64,000 nt of DNA from CAZKSN01 sp964555585 (lineage in GTDB: Bacteria; Bacillota_I; Bacilli_A; RF39; UBA660). This document shows, piece by piece, positions 1-8,898 of this stretch (positions are counted from its first letter, which is position 1; the number at the start of each line of letters is the position of its first letter). The stretch lies in assembly GCA_964555585.1 (NCBI GenBank), contig CAZKSN010000001.1, positions 1 to 64,000 of the forward strand. The letters are read 5' to 3'. The position numbers were made by a program, and so were the translations under genes. The notes beneath the pieces are model-generated. The model worked only from the letters and a program-made list of their open reading frames with translations, had not been told where the DNA came from and ran no database searches.

Positions 1-686
1 AGCTTGCTACTGTTTAATACTAAATCTTTATTAAAGGCCATTCTTACATCTATCATTGTATTTTTTTCCAAATTTGAAATGGTAATTAAAGCTGTATTGT
101 TTGTTTCTCTTTCAGTATCTCCGTATAAAGGCCCATGCGCCCATATTCTAAAATTTTCATCTTCACCGGGTAAATGAATTCTCATTTCAAATTTATACAA
201 ATCTTCACTAAAGTCATCGTCCAGCACATTTAATTTTAATTCTGCCGTATCATTATGCTTTACTATGACATTTTCAAGAAGATATTCTATATAAAAAGCC
301 GCAGATGAATACTCGCTTGGATTAAACATTTTTATTGTAACTCCATTATTTGTAGTTTTAAAGGTATATACTCCAAAATCTCCAGAATAAGCATTGGATA
401 CCTCACTAAAACAATTATCAGGATTATTTAACATACTAAAGTCTGTTCCATAAGTTTCACAAACTTTATTCAATATTAAATCATCTGCACTGTATATCTG
501 GTTTTCATCAAAGTATTTATATACCAAATTAAGTTCATAACCATTATAGTCCCCGTATAACTTTATTACCTCTTTGACTAATATATCTCCATTAGACTGG
601 ATGTACAGATCCTGATACATATCAGCAGTTGCATTTAACACCTTTGGAATAAATAATAGAATTATAAACAACATTATCTTTTTCAT
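1..686 (-). CDS. DUF2207 membrane protein, N-terminal part (runs off left edge)
   Basis: An open frame of at least 228 codons starts at ATG 686, behind an AAGGTGAT ribosome site, and continues past the left edge. The first ~18 residues (MKKIMLFIILLFIP...) are a hydrophobic signal peptide. The following extracellular domain contains MRIHLPGE and RIWAHGPLYG, which match the DUF2207 domain. Family members normally have this exported domain followed by membrane helices and a Gly-rich tail; those parts would lie outside the window. It lies 42 bp downstream of lemA on the same strand, a pairing often seen in bacteria. The biochemical function of DUF2207 is unknown; an envelope role with LemA is an inference. 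Confidence 0.8.
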   Translation of the reverse strand, partial: MKKIMLFIILLFIPKVLNATADMYQDLYIQSNGDILVKEVIKLYGDYNGYELNLVYKYFDENQIYSADDLILNKVCETYGTDFSMLNNPDNCFSEVSNAYSGDFGVYTFKTTNNGVTIKMFNPSEYSSAAFYIEYLLENVIVKHNDTAELKLNVLDDDFSEDLYKFEMRIHLPGEDENFRIWAHGPLYGDTERETNNTALITISNLEKNTMIDVRMAFNKDLVLNSSK

Positions 687-728
687 AAATCACCTTCTTA
701 GTAAAAAAACTTACTTATGTAAGTTTTA

Positions 729-1283
729 TTATTCATCAAATTTTACTTTAGGAGCAACTTTTTCTTCTTCAGCTGCTTCAAAATATTTTACTTCTTTGAA
801 ACCAAACATTGAAGCAATTAAATTTGATGGAAACATTTGAATCTTATTCATATAGCTCAATACTCTGTCATTATAAAACTGCCTTGCATATGCTATTTTT
901 TCTTCTGTTTCTTTTAAATCATTTTGTAAACTTAAAAAATTCTTATCTGCCTTTAACTCCGGATATGACTCAGAAAGTACCATTAATCTACTTAATACTT
1001 GAGATAATTCTCCAGACGCCTTCATTTCTTCTTCAGGTGTCTGAGCTTTATTAAATTTATTTCTGGCTGCGATTACATCCTCTAAAGTTTGCTTTTCATG
1101 TTTAGCATATCCCTTTACAGTTTCAACCAAGTTAGGAATTAAATCAAATCTTTTTTTCAATTGCACTTCTATTTGTGCCCATTGATCATTAACTCTATTA
1201 CGAAGAGTTATCAAAGTATTGTAAGTTCCCACTATTATAGCTAAAACAAGTAAAACAATCCCACCAATTACCCAATAAATCAT
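729..1283 (-). CDS. lemA: LemA family protein
   Basis: This 184-residue protein has one N-terminal membrane helix (residues ~4-24, WVIGGIVLLVLAIIVGTYN) followed by a helical cytoplasmic or extracellular domain. The family hallmark is visible in NRVNDQWAQIEVQLKKR, DLIPNLVETVKGY, LSESYPELKADKNF and a late FPSNLIASMFGF. Length is normal for LemA (180-190). A good ribosome site (AAGGAGG) precedes the ATG. The DUF2207 gene follows, suggesting co-transcription. The role of LemA is poorly defined; it is a membrane-anchored helical-bundle protein often linked to membrane stress or to partner DUF2207 proteins. Confidence 0.93.
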   Translation of the reverse strand: MIYWVIGGIVLLVLAIIVGTYNTLITLRNRVNDQWAQIEVQLKKRFDLIPNLVETVKGYAKHEKQTLEDVIAARNKFNKAQTPEEEMKASGELSQVLSRLMVLSESYPELKADKNFLSLQNDLKETEEKIAYARQFYNDRVLSYMNKIQMFPSNLIASMFGFKEVKYFEAAEEEKVAPKVKFDE

Positions 1284-1431
1284 ATAAACCTCCTTATAAT
1301 TTTATCTATTATAATTATACTATATATTTATAAAAAATACATTTATTTTTTAAAAAAATTAAAAAGAATATAATTATTAAGATAAATTAAAATTCATATA
1401 ATAAAACAGTTAAAAAAGGAGATGTTAAATT

Positions 1432-2226
1432 TTGACTAATATTCAAAAACAAAAACAGTTAAAATATCTTAATTATTATAAAGATAAAATAGATGGAATC
1501 TTTGGAGCAAAATCTAAAGAAGCTACTAAGAATTTTCAGAAAGATTATAATTTAGCAGTTGATGGGATATTTGGAATAAAAACCGAAAATAAATCAAAAG
1601 AAATATGGAAAAACATACAATTACAGTTAAATTCAAAAACTAAGTCTAAGTTAACTATAGATGGAATAGTTGGAAACAATACAATAAATGCTGTTAAAAC
1701 TTTTCAATCTATGAATGGTTTAGCAGTTGACGGAATAGTCGGGCCAAAAGTCTTGGCTAAATTAAATGAAACAAAGTTCATATATCCAGTGAATTATATA
1801 GCAATAACAAATAAATTTAGTTCTAATCATAAAGGACTGGATTTGGGCTGGAATAAAAATTTTGGAGGAGCTAATCAAAATATAATTGGAACTTCTGATG
1901 GAAAAGTAATAGCAGTAAGAAGTTCATATAACAAAAATGACTCTTCTGGATCAAGTTATGGAAATTATATTAAAATTGATCATGGAAATGGAATTTATTC
2001 CTTAGCAGCCCATTTATTATATGGTTCTGTACTTGTTAAAGTTGGGGATACAGTTAAACAAGGAAAAGTTATTGCAAAAATGGGTAATACAGGTCGCGCA
2101 AATGGAAACAATGTTCATTTTGAAATATTTAAAAATAATATTAAAGTTGACCCTCTAAACTACCTATATGTTGCCAAAAGCCAAACAGTATCTGCAAGTA
2201 ATACATATAAATTAAATTATTTATAA
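1432..2226 (+). CDS. M23 family peptidase with two peptidoglycan-binding repeats (endolysin-like)
   Basis: A 264-residue protein starts at a TTG codon, chosen because AAGGAGA lies 9 nt upstream. Two PG_binding_1-type repeats occupy residues ~5-55 and ~65-112; each shows the IDGI(F/V)G...NFQ/TFQ...LAVDGI(F/V)G pattern. An M23/LytM domain follows (~120-245): zinc ligands H133 and D137 in NHKGLDLG, H194 in LAAHL, and H229 in NNVHFEIF. The usual HxH motif reads N227-V-H229, so one of the two catalytic-site histidines is replaced by Asn. There is no signal peptide, which resembles phage endolysins or cytoplasmic autolysins rather than secreted enzymes. It is one of the few plus-strand genes and stands alone, so lateral acquisition is possible. 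Confidence 0.82.
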   Translation: MTNIQKQKQLKYLNYYKDKIDGIFGAKSKEATKNFQKDYNLAVDGIFGIKTENKSKEIWKNIQLQLNSKTKSKLTIDGIVGNNTINAVKTFQSMNGLAVDGIVGPKVLAKLNETKFIYPVNYIAITNKFSSNHKGLDLGWNKNFGGANQNIIGTSDGKVIAVRSSYNKNDSSGSSYGNYIKIDHGNGIYSLAAHLLYGSVLVKVGDTVKQGKVIAKMGNTGRANGNNVHFEIFKNNIKVDPLNYLYVAKSQTVSASNTYKLNYL

Positions 2227-2251
2227 AAAAGAGTTTATAAAACTCTTTTTT
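2225..2251. terminator. Bidirectional intrinsic terminator between the M23 peptidase and pheT
   Basis: A 12-bp A/T-flanked inverted repeat (AAAAAAGAGTTT / AAACTCTTTTTT, 3-nt loop) lies between two convergent genes. It has a U run when read in either direction. Confidence 0.8.
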
Positions 2252-2264
2252 AATTTACAAATTT

Positions 2265-4622
2265 TTATTTATCTCTTAGAATTCCATTATACTTTTTAGA
2301 TATATTTTCAATTATCTTATCAATAATAATATTTATCTCTTCTTCAACTAAAGTCTTTGTTTTATCTACAAATTCCAAGGAGAATGCTACAGATACTTTA
2401 TCAGCTTTTTCAAATCTATCAAATATATCTATTTTATTTAATATTTTTCCTGAAGTTTTTGATATTTCCTCCAGTACTTCTCCCATAACAACATTGTTAT
2501 TGAATAAGAATGCAATATCTCTGTTAATACTTGGATATCTACTTGGTTCATCATACTTGATTCTTTTAGTCTTTTTCATAAATAGTATATCAAGATTAAT
2601 TTCACATATATACAGCTCTTCTTTACTAATATTTGGATGTAGCTTTCCAATAATTCCTATTGTTTCATTGTCAACTAAAATATTCGCACTTACTCCAGGA
2701 TGCATAAATTCATATAAACTTTCTGTAGTAAATTTTATTCTTTTATCAAATCCTAAATAATGAATTAAATTTTCTAAAATGCCTTTTATTAAATAAAAAT
2801 CACTTTTTACAATGGTATTGTTCCATTTATTTCCAATAAAGTCTCCCTTGGTGATAAAGCATAACTTTAATATTTCATCAAATTTAGCTTCTCTTTTTAT
2901 ATATATATTTGATATTTCAAAAATATTTACATCCTTAACATTTCTTGAATTGTTATATTTTACAACTTCCAATAATGAAGGAATCAGAGATGTTCTAAGA
3001 TGAGTTTTAACTTTACTAATAGGGCTTTCCAGTTTAACAAGTTCTCCTGTTTCATAATTAAAATTTGTTGCATCTTTTTCATTTATTAAAGAGTAAGTCA
3101 ATATTTCATTTAATCCAAAGCTTAGCATTTTCTTCGCAATATCTTTTCTGTATTTAATTCTGGAAGAATAGCCACCCTTTTTCCAGTTTTGATTTGGAAA
3201 CTTCCCAACTATTTTATCATAACCATATATTCTTCCAACTTCCTCTATCAAATCCTCAGTAATTGATACATCCATTCTTCTATTTGGAATTGTAACATCA
3301 AAGGCGTTAATATATTCAAAGCCTAAGCGATTAAATATATTTTCTACTTCTTCCCCTGTTATTTTAATTCCTAAGATCTTATTTATTTTTTCTAAGCTGA
3401 CACTGGCTTTTTTAGGCGTTTTATCCACTCTGTCATGTAACAATATATTTTTTGTAACTTTTCCATTTGCATATTTCTGAAGTAAATGACAGGCTCTTGA
3501 AATAGATTCATAGGTATATTCATAATTTAAACCCTTTTCAAATCTAATGGAAGCTTCACTTCTTAAATTTAATTTTAAATAAGTTTTTCTTATGATAATG
3601 GGATTGAACATAGCGGCTTCAATCAATATATTTTTTGTATTTTCAGTAATCTCAGTATCTAAGCCACCCATTATTCCTGCAAGCCCAACGGCTTTATCTC
3701 CAGCTGTAATTATTATGTCTTCTTTGGTTAAAATTCTTTTTTTATTATCTAAAGTTGTTAACTCTTCAGAATCATTAGCCATTCTAACACCAAGAGTATC
3801 CTTAATTTTATCTGCATCATAAAAATGAAGAGGTTGACCGTATTCAAGCATAATATAGTTTGAAATATCTACAACATTGTTTATAGATCTCACTCCTGAA
3901 GCCTCTAATCTATTTTTAATATATTCAGGACTATCCTTTATTTCAACATCCTTGACATACTTTAAAATAAATAATGGACAATTATCTGTATTAACTTCCA
4001 AATCATATTTATCTTTTATGTCAATATCTACTTCATCATAATGAATTTCTGGAGTTGTAATATTTTTATTTAATACTGAAGCAACTTCATACGCAAAGCC
4101 AAGATGACTTAAACAATCATTTCTATTAGGATTCAAATCTAAAGTATACACAGTATCACTTTTTACATTAATATAATTATAGGGATCATCACCTATTACA
4201 GCAGCTTCATCCAAAATATGTATACCATTTATGTATTCATCCTTTAAACCCAGTTCACTCAGTGCACAAATCATACCGTTTGATTCAACTCCACGAATCA
4301 TTCTCTTCTTTATTTCAAAATCTCCAGGTAAAATAGCACCAGTTTTTGCAATTATTACATTTATTCCCTCTTTTACATTTGAAGCTCCACAGATAATATT
4401 TAATATTTCTTCTTTTATATCAACTTCACATTTATTTAAGTGATCTGATTCAGGTAACTTTTCACATTTAATTACCTTTCCAACAATCAAATTATCAATT
4501 TTACTGCTGCTATCAATAGTTTCAATGTTGACACCACAGTTGGTTACCTTATCCGCCACTTCCTTTAAATCCAAACCTTCTAAGTCAACATAATCTTTTA
4601 TCCAATTCGTACTAATCTTCAT
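2265..4622 (-). CDS. pheT: Phenylalanyl-tRNA synthetase beta subunit
   Basis: The beta subunit of the (alpha-beta)2 PheRS, which charges tRNA-Phe. Visible parts: N-terminal MKISTNWIKDYVDLEG, a tRNA-binding OB domain (~40-150), the B3/B4 editing region, B5 (~400-470), and the C-terminal FDX-ACB domain (RYPSINRDIAFLFN onward). At 785 residues the length is normal. ATG 4622 is preferred over an in-frame GTG at 4631 because AGAAGG sits 8 nt upstream and the conserved N-terminus begins there. It overlaps the end of pheS by 11 bp, so the two are translationally coupled and both depend on the T-box upstream of pheS. Confidence 0.97.
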   Translation of the reverse strand: MKISTNWIKDYVDLEGLDLKEVADKVTNCGVNIETIDSSSKIDNLIVGKVIKCEKLPESDHLNKCEVDIKEEILNIICGASNVKEGINVIIAKTGAILPGDFEIKKRMIRGVESNGMICALSELGLKDEYINGIHILDEAAVIGDDPYNYINVKSDTVYTLDLNPNRNDCLSHLGFAYEVASVLNKNITTPEIHYDEVDIDIKDKYDLEVNTDNCPLFILKYVKDVEIKDSPEYIKNRLEASGVRSINNVVDISNYIMLEYGQPLHFYDADKIKDTLGVRMANDSEELTTLDNKKRILTKEDIIITAGDKAVGLAGIMGGLDTEITENTKNILIEAAMFNPIIIRKTYLKLNLRSEASIRFEKGLNYEYTYESISRACHLLQKYANGKVTKNILLHDRVDKTPKKASVSLEKINKILGIKITGEEVENIFNRLGFEYINAFDVTIPNRRMDVSITEDLIEEVGRIYGYDKIVGKFPNQNWKKGGYSSRIKYRKDIAKKMLSFGLNEILTYSLINEKDATNFNYETGELVKLESPISKVKTHLRTSLIPSLLEVVKYNNSRNVKDVNIFEISNIYIKREAKFDEILKLCFITKGDFIGNKWNNTIVKSDFYLIKGILENLIHYLGFDKRIKFTTESLYEFMHPGVSANILVDNETIGIIGKLHPNISKEELYICEINLDILFMKKTKRIKYDEPSRYPSINRDIAFLFNNNVVMGEVLEEISKTSGKILNKIDIFDRFEKADKVSVAFSLEFVDKTKTLVEEEINIIIDKIIENISKKYNGILRDK

Positions 4623-5655
4623 CCGCTTCACCTTCTCTCACATCAAAGTCTTCAACTCTTAAGTCATTTATATAAAAAGTTCTAATGTCATTTATTCCAT
4701 ATTTAATCATAGCTAATCTTTCTAGACCAAATCCAAAAGCATACCCTGTATATATAGTTGAATCATATCCACAGTTATTTAATACATTTGGATGTACTAT
4801 TCCAGCTCCGCCTACTGTTATCCAGCCAGTACCTTTACATACCGGGCAGCCTTTTCCCTTACAAACAAAACAGCTTATATCAAATTCAACACTTGGTTCA
4901 GTAAATGGATAAAATGAAGGTCTAAATCTGGAGTCAACCTTTCCAAACAGCCTTACTGCAACTGTCTCTAGTATACCCTTCAAATCAGACAAAGATATTT
5001 CTTTATCCACAACCAGACCTTCCATTTGTGCAAATTGATGCGAATGAGTTGCATCATCATTATCTCTTCTGAATGTCTTACCAGAACATATCATTCTCAT
5101 TTGTGTCTTTTCCTTATTGGCAAGCATGCTTCTTATTTGAACAGGACTAGTATGACTTCTTAAAAGCATTTCTTCTGTAATATAAAAAGTATCCTGAGCA
5201 TCTCTTGCCGGATGTCCTTTAGGCAAGTTTAACATTTCAAAATTATATAAATCCTTTTCTACCTCAGGACCTTCAAAGACATCAAAACCTAAGGAAATAA
5301 ACAATTCCTCCAATTCTGAAATTAATTTTTCCAATATATGGGGTTTTCCAGAAAAAATTTTAGTACCAGGTAAAGTAATATCTATTTTTTCAGAAGATAA
5401 TCTTTTATTAAGTTCTTTACTTCTCAATTCAATACCTTTATCAACTAATAATTCATTTACTTTAGTTTTAAATTCATTAATTATTCTTCCATATTCTTTT
5501 TTATCTTCAGAATCCACAGCTTTTAATTTATTTAAAAAACTAGTAATAATACCATTCTTGCCTGTATATTTTATTTTTATCTTTTCCAGATCAGAAATAT
5601 CATTTATTTCAATATTATCTAATTCTTTAACAGCCTTTTCAATTTCATCTAACAT
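4612..5655 (-). CDS. pheS: Phenylalanyl-tRNA synthetase alpha subunit
   Basis: The catalytic class II subunit of PheRS (347 residues). It has an N-terminal coiled-coil (~1-90), motif 2 region with SHQFAQMEGLVVD, a Cys cluster CFVCKGKGCPVCKGTGW as in other Firmicutes PheS, and motif 3 GFGLERLAMIKYGI. The ATG at 5655 follows AGGAGG. It is first in the pheST operon, directly downstream of a T-box with a Phe (UUC) specifier, so expression should rise when tRNA-Phe is uncharged. Confidence 0.97.
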   Translation of the reverse strand: MLDEIEKAVKELDNIEINDISDLEKIKIKYTGKNGIITSFLNKLKAVDSEDKKEYGRIINEFKTKVNELLVDKGIELRSKELNKRLSSEKIDITLPGTKIFSGKPHILEKLISELEELFISLGFDVFEGPEVEKDLYNFEMLNLPKGHPARDAQDTFYITEEMLLRSHTSPVQIRSMLANKEKTQMRMICSGKTFRRDNDDATHSHQFAQMEGLVVDKEISLSDLKGILETVAVRLFGKVDSRFRPSFYPFTEPSVEFDISCFVCKGKGCPVCKGTGWITVGGAGIVHPNVLNNCGYDSTIYTGYAFGFGLERLAMIKYGINDIRTFYINDLRVEDFDVREGEADED

Positions 5656-5671
5656 TTTTCTTTCCTCCTAA

Positions 5672-5833
5672 AATAAAAACTTTATAATTTAAGGACGAGA
5701 ATACCCGCGGTACCACCTTAATTCATAAAGTTATTATGCTCTTTAAATAGGTTAACGCCCTATAAACGAATCTTATAAATAAAGCTGAATTCATAATATA
5801 TTTTTATTAGTTTGCACCAACCACTAACTCTCT
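5672..5833 (-). promoter_or_regulatory. T-box leader, tRNA-Phe specific, controlling pheST
   Basis: The leader has the standard T-box parts in order. AGAGAG of Stem I is at 5833-5828, a GGTTGGTG apical element follows, then GAA followed by the specifier TTC (5789-5787), and the T-box sequence AAGGTGGTACCGCG near 5719-5706. A long helix (AACTTTATGAATTAAGG with CCTTAAATTATAAAGTT) followed by TTTATTTT forms the terminator that competes with the antiterminator. The Phe codon as specifier agrees with the downstream genes. Confidence 0.95.
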
Positions 5834-5877
5834 ATAAAAAATCAATATTATTACTACTTCTTTAAAAAGATATCTGT

Positions 5878-5906
5878 ATTATATCAAAAATCATTCAATA
5901 TATCAA
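5878..5906 (-). promoter_or_regulatory. SigA-type promoter for the pheST T-box operon
   Basis: TTGATA (5906-5901), a 17-bp spacer and TATAAT (5883-5878). It lies immediately after the frr stop codon and ~45 nt upstream of Stem I of the T-box. Confidence 0.8.
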
Positions 5907-6446
5907 TTATATACTCATTAATTCTGATTCTTTTTCTTTAAATTTTTCCTCTACTGTTTTATTATATTTATCTATATATTTTTGCACTATTTCCAAATTT
6001 ACTTTTTCTTCATTTTCACTTGATTCTAGCTTTTTGATGTCATTATTAAAATCTTGTCTAATATTTCTTAATGCTATTCTTGCATCCTCACACATATCTT
6101 TTACCTGTTTTACATAATTTTTTCTTGTTTCCTCTGTAAGTTTTGGAATAGTCAATATTAAAACTTCTCCATTATTCGTTGGGGACATTCCCAAATTTGC
6201 TTCATATAATGATTTTTCAATAGCTTTCAACAATGTTTTATCAAAAGGTTTAATAAACAGTTGATTTGCTTCAGGTATGGAAATAGTAGATAAAGATTGA
6301 AGAGGTGTCATAGTTCCATAATATTCAACCATAATACCGTGAAGAATATTGGGATTTGCTCTCCCTGCTCTAACAGTAGTGAATCTACCTTCTAAATTTT
6401 CAATAACTTTATCCATTTTTATTTTTATATCATTTTCGTTAAACAT
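5907..6446 (-). CDS. frr: Ribosome recycling factor
   Basis: RRF (179 residues) splits post-termination ribosomes together with EF-G. The conserved stretches FTTVRAGRANPNIL, TPLQSLSTISIPEANQL and IPKLTEETRKNYVKQVK are present, and the length is within the family range (~185). No pyrH or tsf lies beside it; it is followed by the pheST transcription unit and preceded by an unrelated lipoprotein gene. Confidence 0.97.
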   Translation of the reverse strand: MFNENDIKIKMDKVIENLEGRFTTVRAGRANPNILHGIMVEYYGTMTPLQSLSTISIPEANQLFIKPFDKTLLKAIEKSLYEANLGMSPTNNGEVLILTIPKLTEETRKNYVKQVKDMCEDARIALRNIRQDFNNDIKKLESSENEEKVNLEIVQKYIDKYNKTVEEKFKEKESELMSI

Positions 6447-6543
6447 AAATCTCTCCTTACTTAAATTATACTACTAAATTATAATTTTAGAAAGAGTTAT
6501 TATGCAGTACTTCTATTGTAAGTAAAATATAAATCTCAGCTTA

Positions 6544-7206
6544 TTAAGGAAGTAAAATTTCTGTTGAATTATTTATACCATAATAATTGACATTAACTGT
6601 CAGATCATCAATATAATATATAATTCTATATAAGTATCCTTCTTCATTCTCATAAATTTTAGCATCTATATTTTCATCAATAGTTACACTTAAATTAATT
6701 TCCTCTAATATTTTTTTAATAAAATCCTTTTTTATTTTTACATTATAAACTATATATTTGTTATCGCCAATTAATTCCTCTGAATCACTTTCAACACTTT
6801 TGATATTTTTTAATCCTTCCAGATAAATTAAAGGATTTGAATATATCTGAACCTCTTTTGTTTCAACATAATCACCGTCTTTTAATGCATATGTTTTTCC
6901 ATCTATAACGTAGATTACTGTATCATTGTTTTCAATAGCAATTTCTTCCTCATTTAAAGGTGACAATTCTTTATTTACTATAGTAATTTTAAAATCTTCA
7001 TCCCTGAAATTTGAAATTCTTACAATTTCATTAATTGTTTGCTCTTTAACTACTCCGTATATTCTTAAATCAATTGAATACCCGTTAATATCTTTTTCAC
7101 CTGTACCGGCTTTCATTGAATCATATACATTATTAATTGCCTTATTTGAACAGCCTGCAACAAATATAACAATTAATACAATAATAATTTTTTTAAAAAT
7201 TTTCAT
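6544..7206 (-). CDS. Putative lipoprotein of unknown function
   Basis: A 220-residue protein with a type II signal peptide: KK charge cluster, hydrophobic stretch to residue ~18, and lipobox VAGC with Cys19. The mature part is acidic and mostly beta-rich by appearance (YSIDLRIYGVV, VIYVIDGKTYALKDGDYVE). Its layout resembles lipoproteins with a LolA/LppX-like beta half-barrel, but no diagnostic motif is seen, so that is only a guess. It has its own promoter (7246-7274) and no operon partner. Confidence 0.75.
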   Translation of the reverse strand: MKIFKKIIIVLIVIFVAGCSNKAINNVYDSMKAGTGEKDINGYSIDLRIYGVVKEQTINEIVRISNFRDEDFKITIVNKELSPLNEEEIAIENNDTVIYVIDGKTYALKDGDYVETKEVQIYSNPLIYLEGLKNIKSVESDSEELIGDNKYIVYNVKIKKDFIKKILEEINLSVTIDENIDAKIYENEEGYLYRIIYYIDDLTVNVNYYGINNSTEILLP

Positions 7207-7245
7207 ATAAACTCCTTATCTTCCATTCTACAATATTCTACATAT

Positions 7246-7280
7246 ATTTTATACTATAATTTATATATTGTCAACAATAT
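7246..7280 (-). promoter_or_regulatory. Promoter with overlapping palindrome upstream of the lipoprotein gene
   Basis: TTGACA (7274-7269), 17-bp spacer and TAAAAT (7251-7246). A perfect 7-bp-arm palindrome (ATATTGT-CA-ACAATAT, 7265-7280) covers the -35 box and could be a repressor operator; that part is inference. Confidence 0.65.
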
Positions 7281-7287
7281 AAAGAAG

Positions 7288-7800
7288 CTATTTTAAAATA
7301 AAACGCCATTCAATATTTCTATAAAATTCAGAAGCATAATCAATACCAATTCTTTTGGTTTTTATATATTCAAAGTGTTTATTATCAGTTTCAATCCACA
7401 ATTCATCTGATTCACATAAATTAATATTATTTAATTTTCTGTCTATTTCCAATCTTTTAGTGAGTTTACCTGGACCATTAAAACCCTCTATACCTCTAAT
7501 TAATACAGCTTGAGGATAATTTTCTTTTCCTGTTACTATATTCAGTAAATAGTGTATTCCATAGCACAAATAAATATAAGAAAATCCACCTTTTTTATAC
7601 ATTACAGCTGTTCTGCTGGTTTTACCTGCTTTTGCATGACAAGCTGTATCTTCTTCACCTCTGTATGCTTCAGTTTCAATTATTCTGTATTTTTCTATTC
7701 TTCCATCAGAAAACTTCCTTACCAATAATTTTCCTATTAATAATGGAGCAATCTCTAATACATCTCTTTTAAAAAAATTATAATCTAATCTTTTATTCAT
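7288..7800 (-). CDS. DNA-3-methyladenine glycosylase (AAG/Mpg family)
   Basis: A 170-residue monofunctional DNA glycosylase that removes 3-methyladenine and other alkylated purines, starting base excision repair. Family hallmarks: L-IGKLLVRK near the N-terminus, the catalytic IETEAYRGEEDTACHA, the RTAVMYKKGG segment, YIYLCYGIHYLLNIVT and the C-terminal IGIDYA. It is slightly shorter than usual (190-200) but has all core motifs. It sits 18 bp downstream of the amidoligase-like gene, with no obvious functional link. Confidence 0.93.
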   Translation of the reverse strand: MNKRLDYNFFKRDVLEIAPLLIGKLLVRKFSDGRIEKYRIIETEAYRGEEDTACHAKAGKTSRTAVMYKKGGFSYIYLCYGIHYLLNIVTGKENYPQAVLIRGIEGFNGPGKLTKRLEIDRKLNNINLCESDELWIETDNKHFEYIKTKRIGIDYASEFYRNIEWRFILK

Positions 7801-7818
7801 ATTACTATTATAAACAAT

Positions 7819-8847
7819 TTATAAAGTTAATTTAACTATTTTAGAAAAATTACTACTTTCTAAACCATTTTTATAATACTGCTTTAAAAAATTTATTTTA
7901 TCCAAATTATTGTTAAATATTAAATCACTTAGTTTTAATGCTTTTTTTATATCAATATTCTTATAATTATCTAAACTGTCAACAATTGTATCTTGATTTA
8001 GTTTAATAAACATTTTGTTAATTTCAGTAAAATTAAAATTATTATTTTTAGCATATAGCAACAAATGAGTGAAGAAATTTATATTGTTTTGCCAGATTTC
8101 AGGCTTTACCGTACCATTTGGACATCTTATTTCAATAGTATCAGTTCCTTTAGCCTTATGTTCTTTAGAAATATATCTATGAAAGTCTATTCCGAAAATT
8201 TGTTCAAATGATAAATTCAGTGCTTTTATAAAATTTTCTTCAGTATCACAATTTTTAGCAGAATTATAATTATTCAACACCTTATTTTTTATAGGAATAG
8301 AATATGTAGTTAAATTTGACCTGTAATTCAAATTTTCTCCATAAGAAAATCTATATATTATGTTTTCAAAAACGCTCCATAATATAATAAAATTCTTCAA
8401 TGTTTCAATATTATTTTCTAAAATACCTGAATCAAAATGTATGTGAGCAGCAGTTTTATCACTGACTTTGCAATTTTTATTCTTTAATAAAATACAAACT
8501 TCTTTTATTGCGTTCCAGGCAACATCATTATTACTTAAAACTGGAGAAATTATTTCAAAACCATAATTAGTTGATACTTCAGGTTTTATCAACCAGTCTT
8601 TATAATAATTGGAGTATTCCAATGTTTCATAAATAAAAAAATTCGGACATATTCTGCTTACATAATAATAAAATTCCTCTCTTTCAGATTCATCTACCTC
8701 TATTTCAATACCAAAATATATATTAAAAGCTATGTTTAACTTTTTTCTATATTCAATGCAATGTTTTTTTAATTTTTTAAGAAAATAATTTAAATCTTTT
8801 TTATTTAATTTAACAAAAGGTATATTTAAGTCTAAAAATTCATTCAT
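7819..8847 (-). CDS. Putative amidoligase (Amidoligase_2 family)
   Basis: A 342-residue protein with the pattern of the COOH-NH2 ligase superfamily related to glutamine synthetase. FGIEIEV (~46-52) is the first metal/ATP strand, WLIKPEVS and YGFEIISPVL follow (~90-105), TAAHIHFDSG (~138-147) supplies the His pair, and DTIEIRCPNGT (~245-255) closes the active site. Such enzymes join a free amine to a carboxylate on a peptide or cell-wall precursor; the substrate here is unknown. No glutamyl-cyclotransferase or other expected partner is adjacent. A strong hairpin overlaps its ribosome binding site (8846-8876). Confidence 0.75.
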   Translation of the reverse strand: MNEFLDLNIPFVKLNKKDLNYFLKKLKKHCIEYRKKLNIAFNIYFGIEIEVDESEREEFYYYVSRICPNFFIYETLEYSNYYKDWLIKPEVSTNYGFEIISPVLSNNDVAWNAIKEVCILLKNKNCKVSDKTAAHIHFDSGILENNIETLKNFIILWSVFENIIYRFSYGENLNYRSNLTTYSIPIKNKVLNNYNSAKNCDTEENFIKALNLSFEQIFGIDFHRYISKEHKAKGTDTIEIRCPNGTVKPEIWQNNINFFTHLLLYAKNNNFNFTEINKMFIKLNQDTIVDSLDNYKNIDIKKALKLSDLIFNNNLDKINFLKQYYKNGLESSNFSKIVKLTL

Positions 8848-8876
8848 AAAAAATAACCTCTTTCACAGAAGTTATT
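8846..8876 (-). terminator. Hairpin with U run overlapping the RBS of the amidoligase gene
   Basis: AATAACTTCT / AGAGGTTATT (10 bp with one G-U, 5-nt loop) is followed by TTTTTT and then directly by the ATG at 8847. The AGAGG of the ribosome site lies in the 3' arm. It can act as the terminator of the rpe transcript and may also hide the start of the next gene. Confidence 0.55.
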
Positions 8877-8898
8877 ATAACATATATTAAAATCTTAT

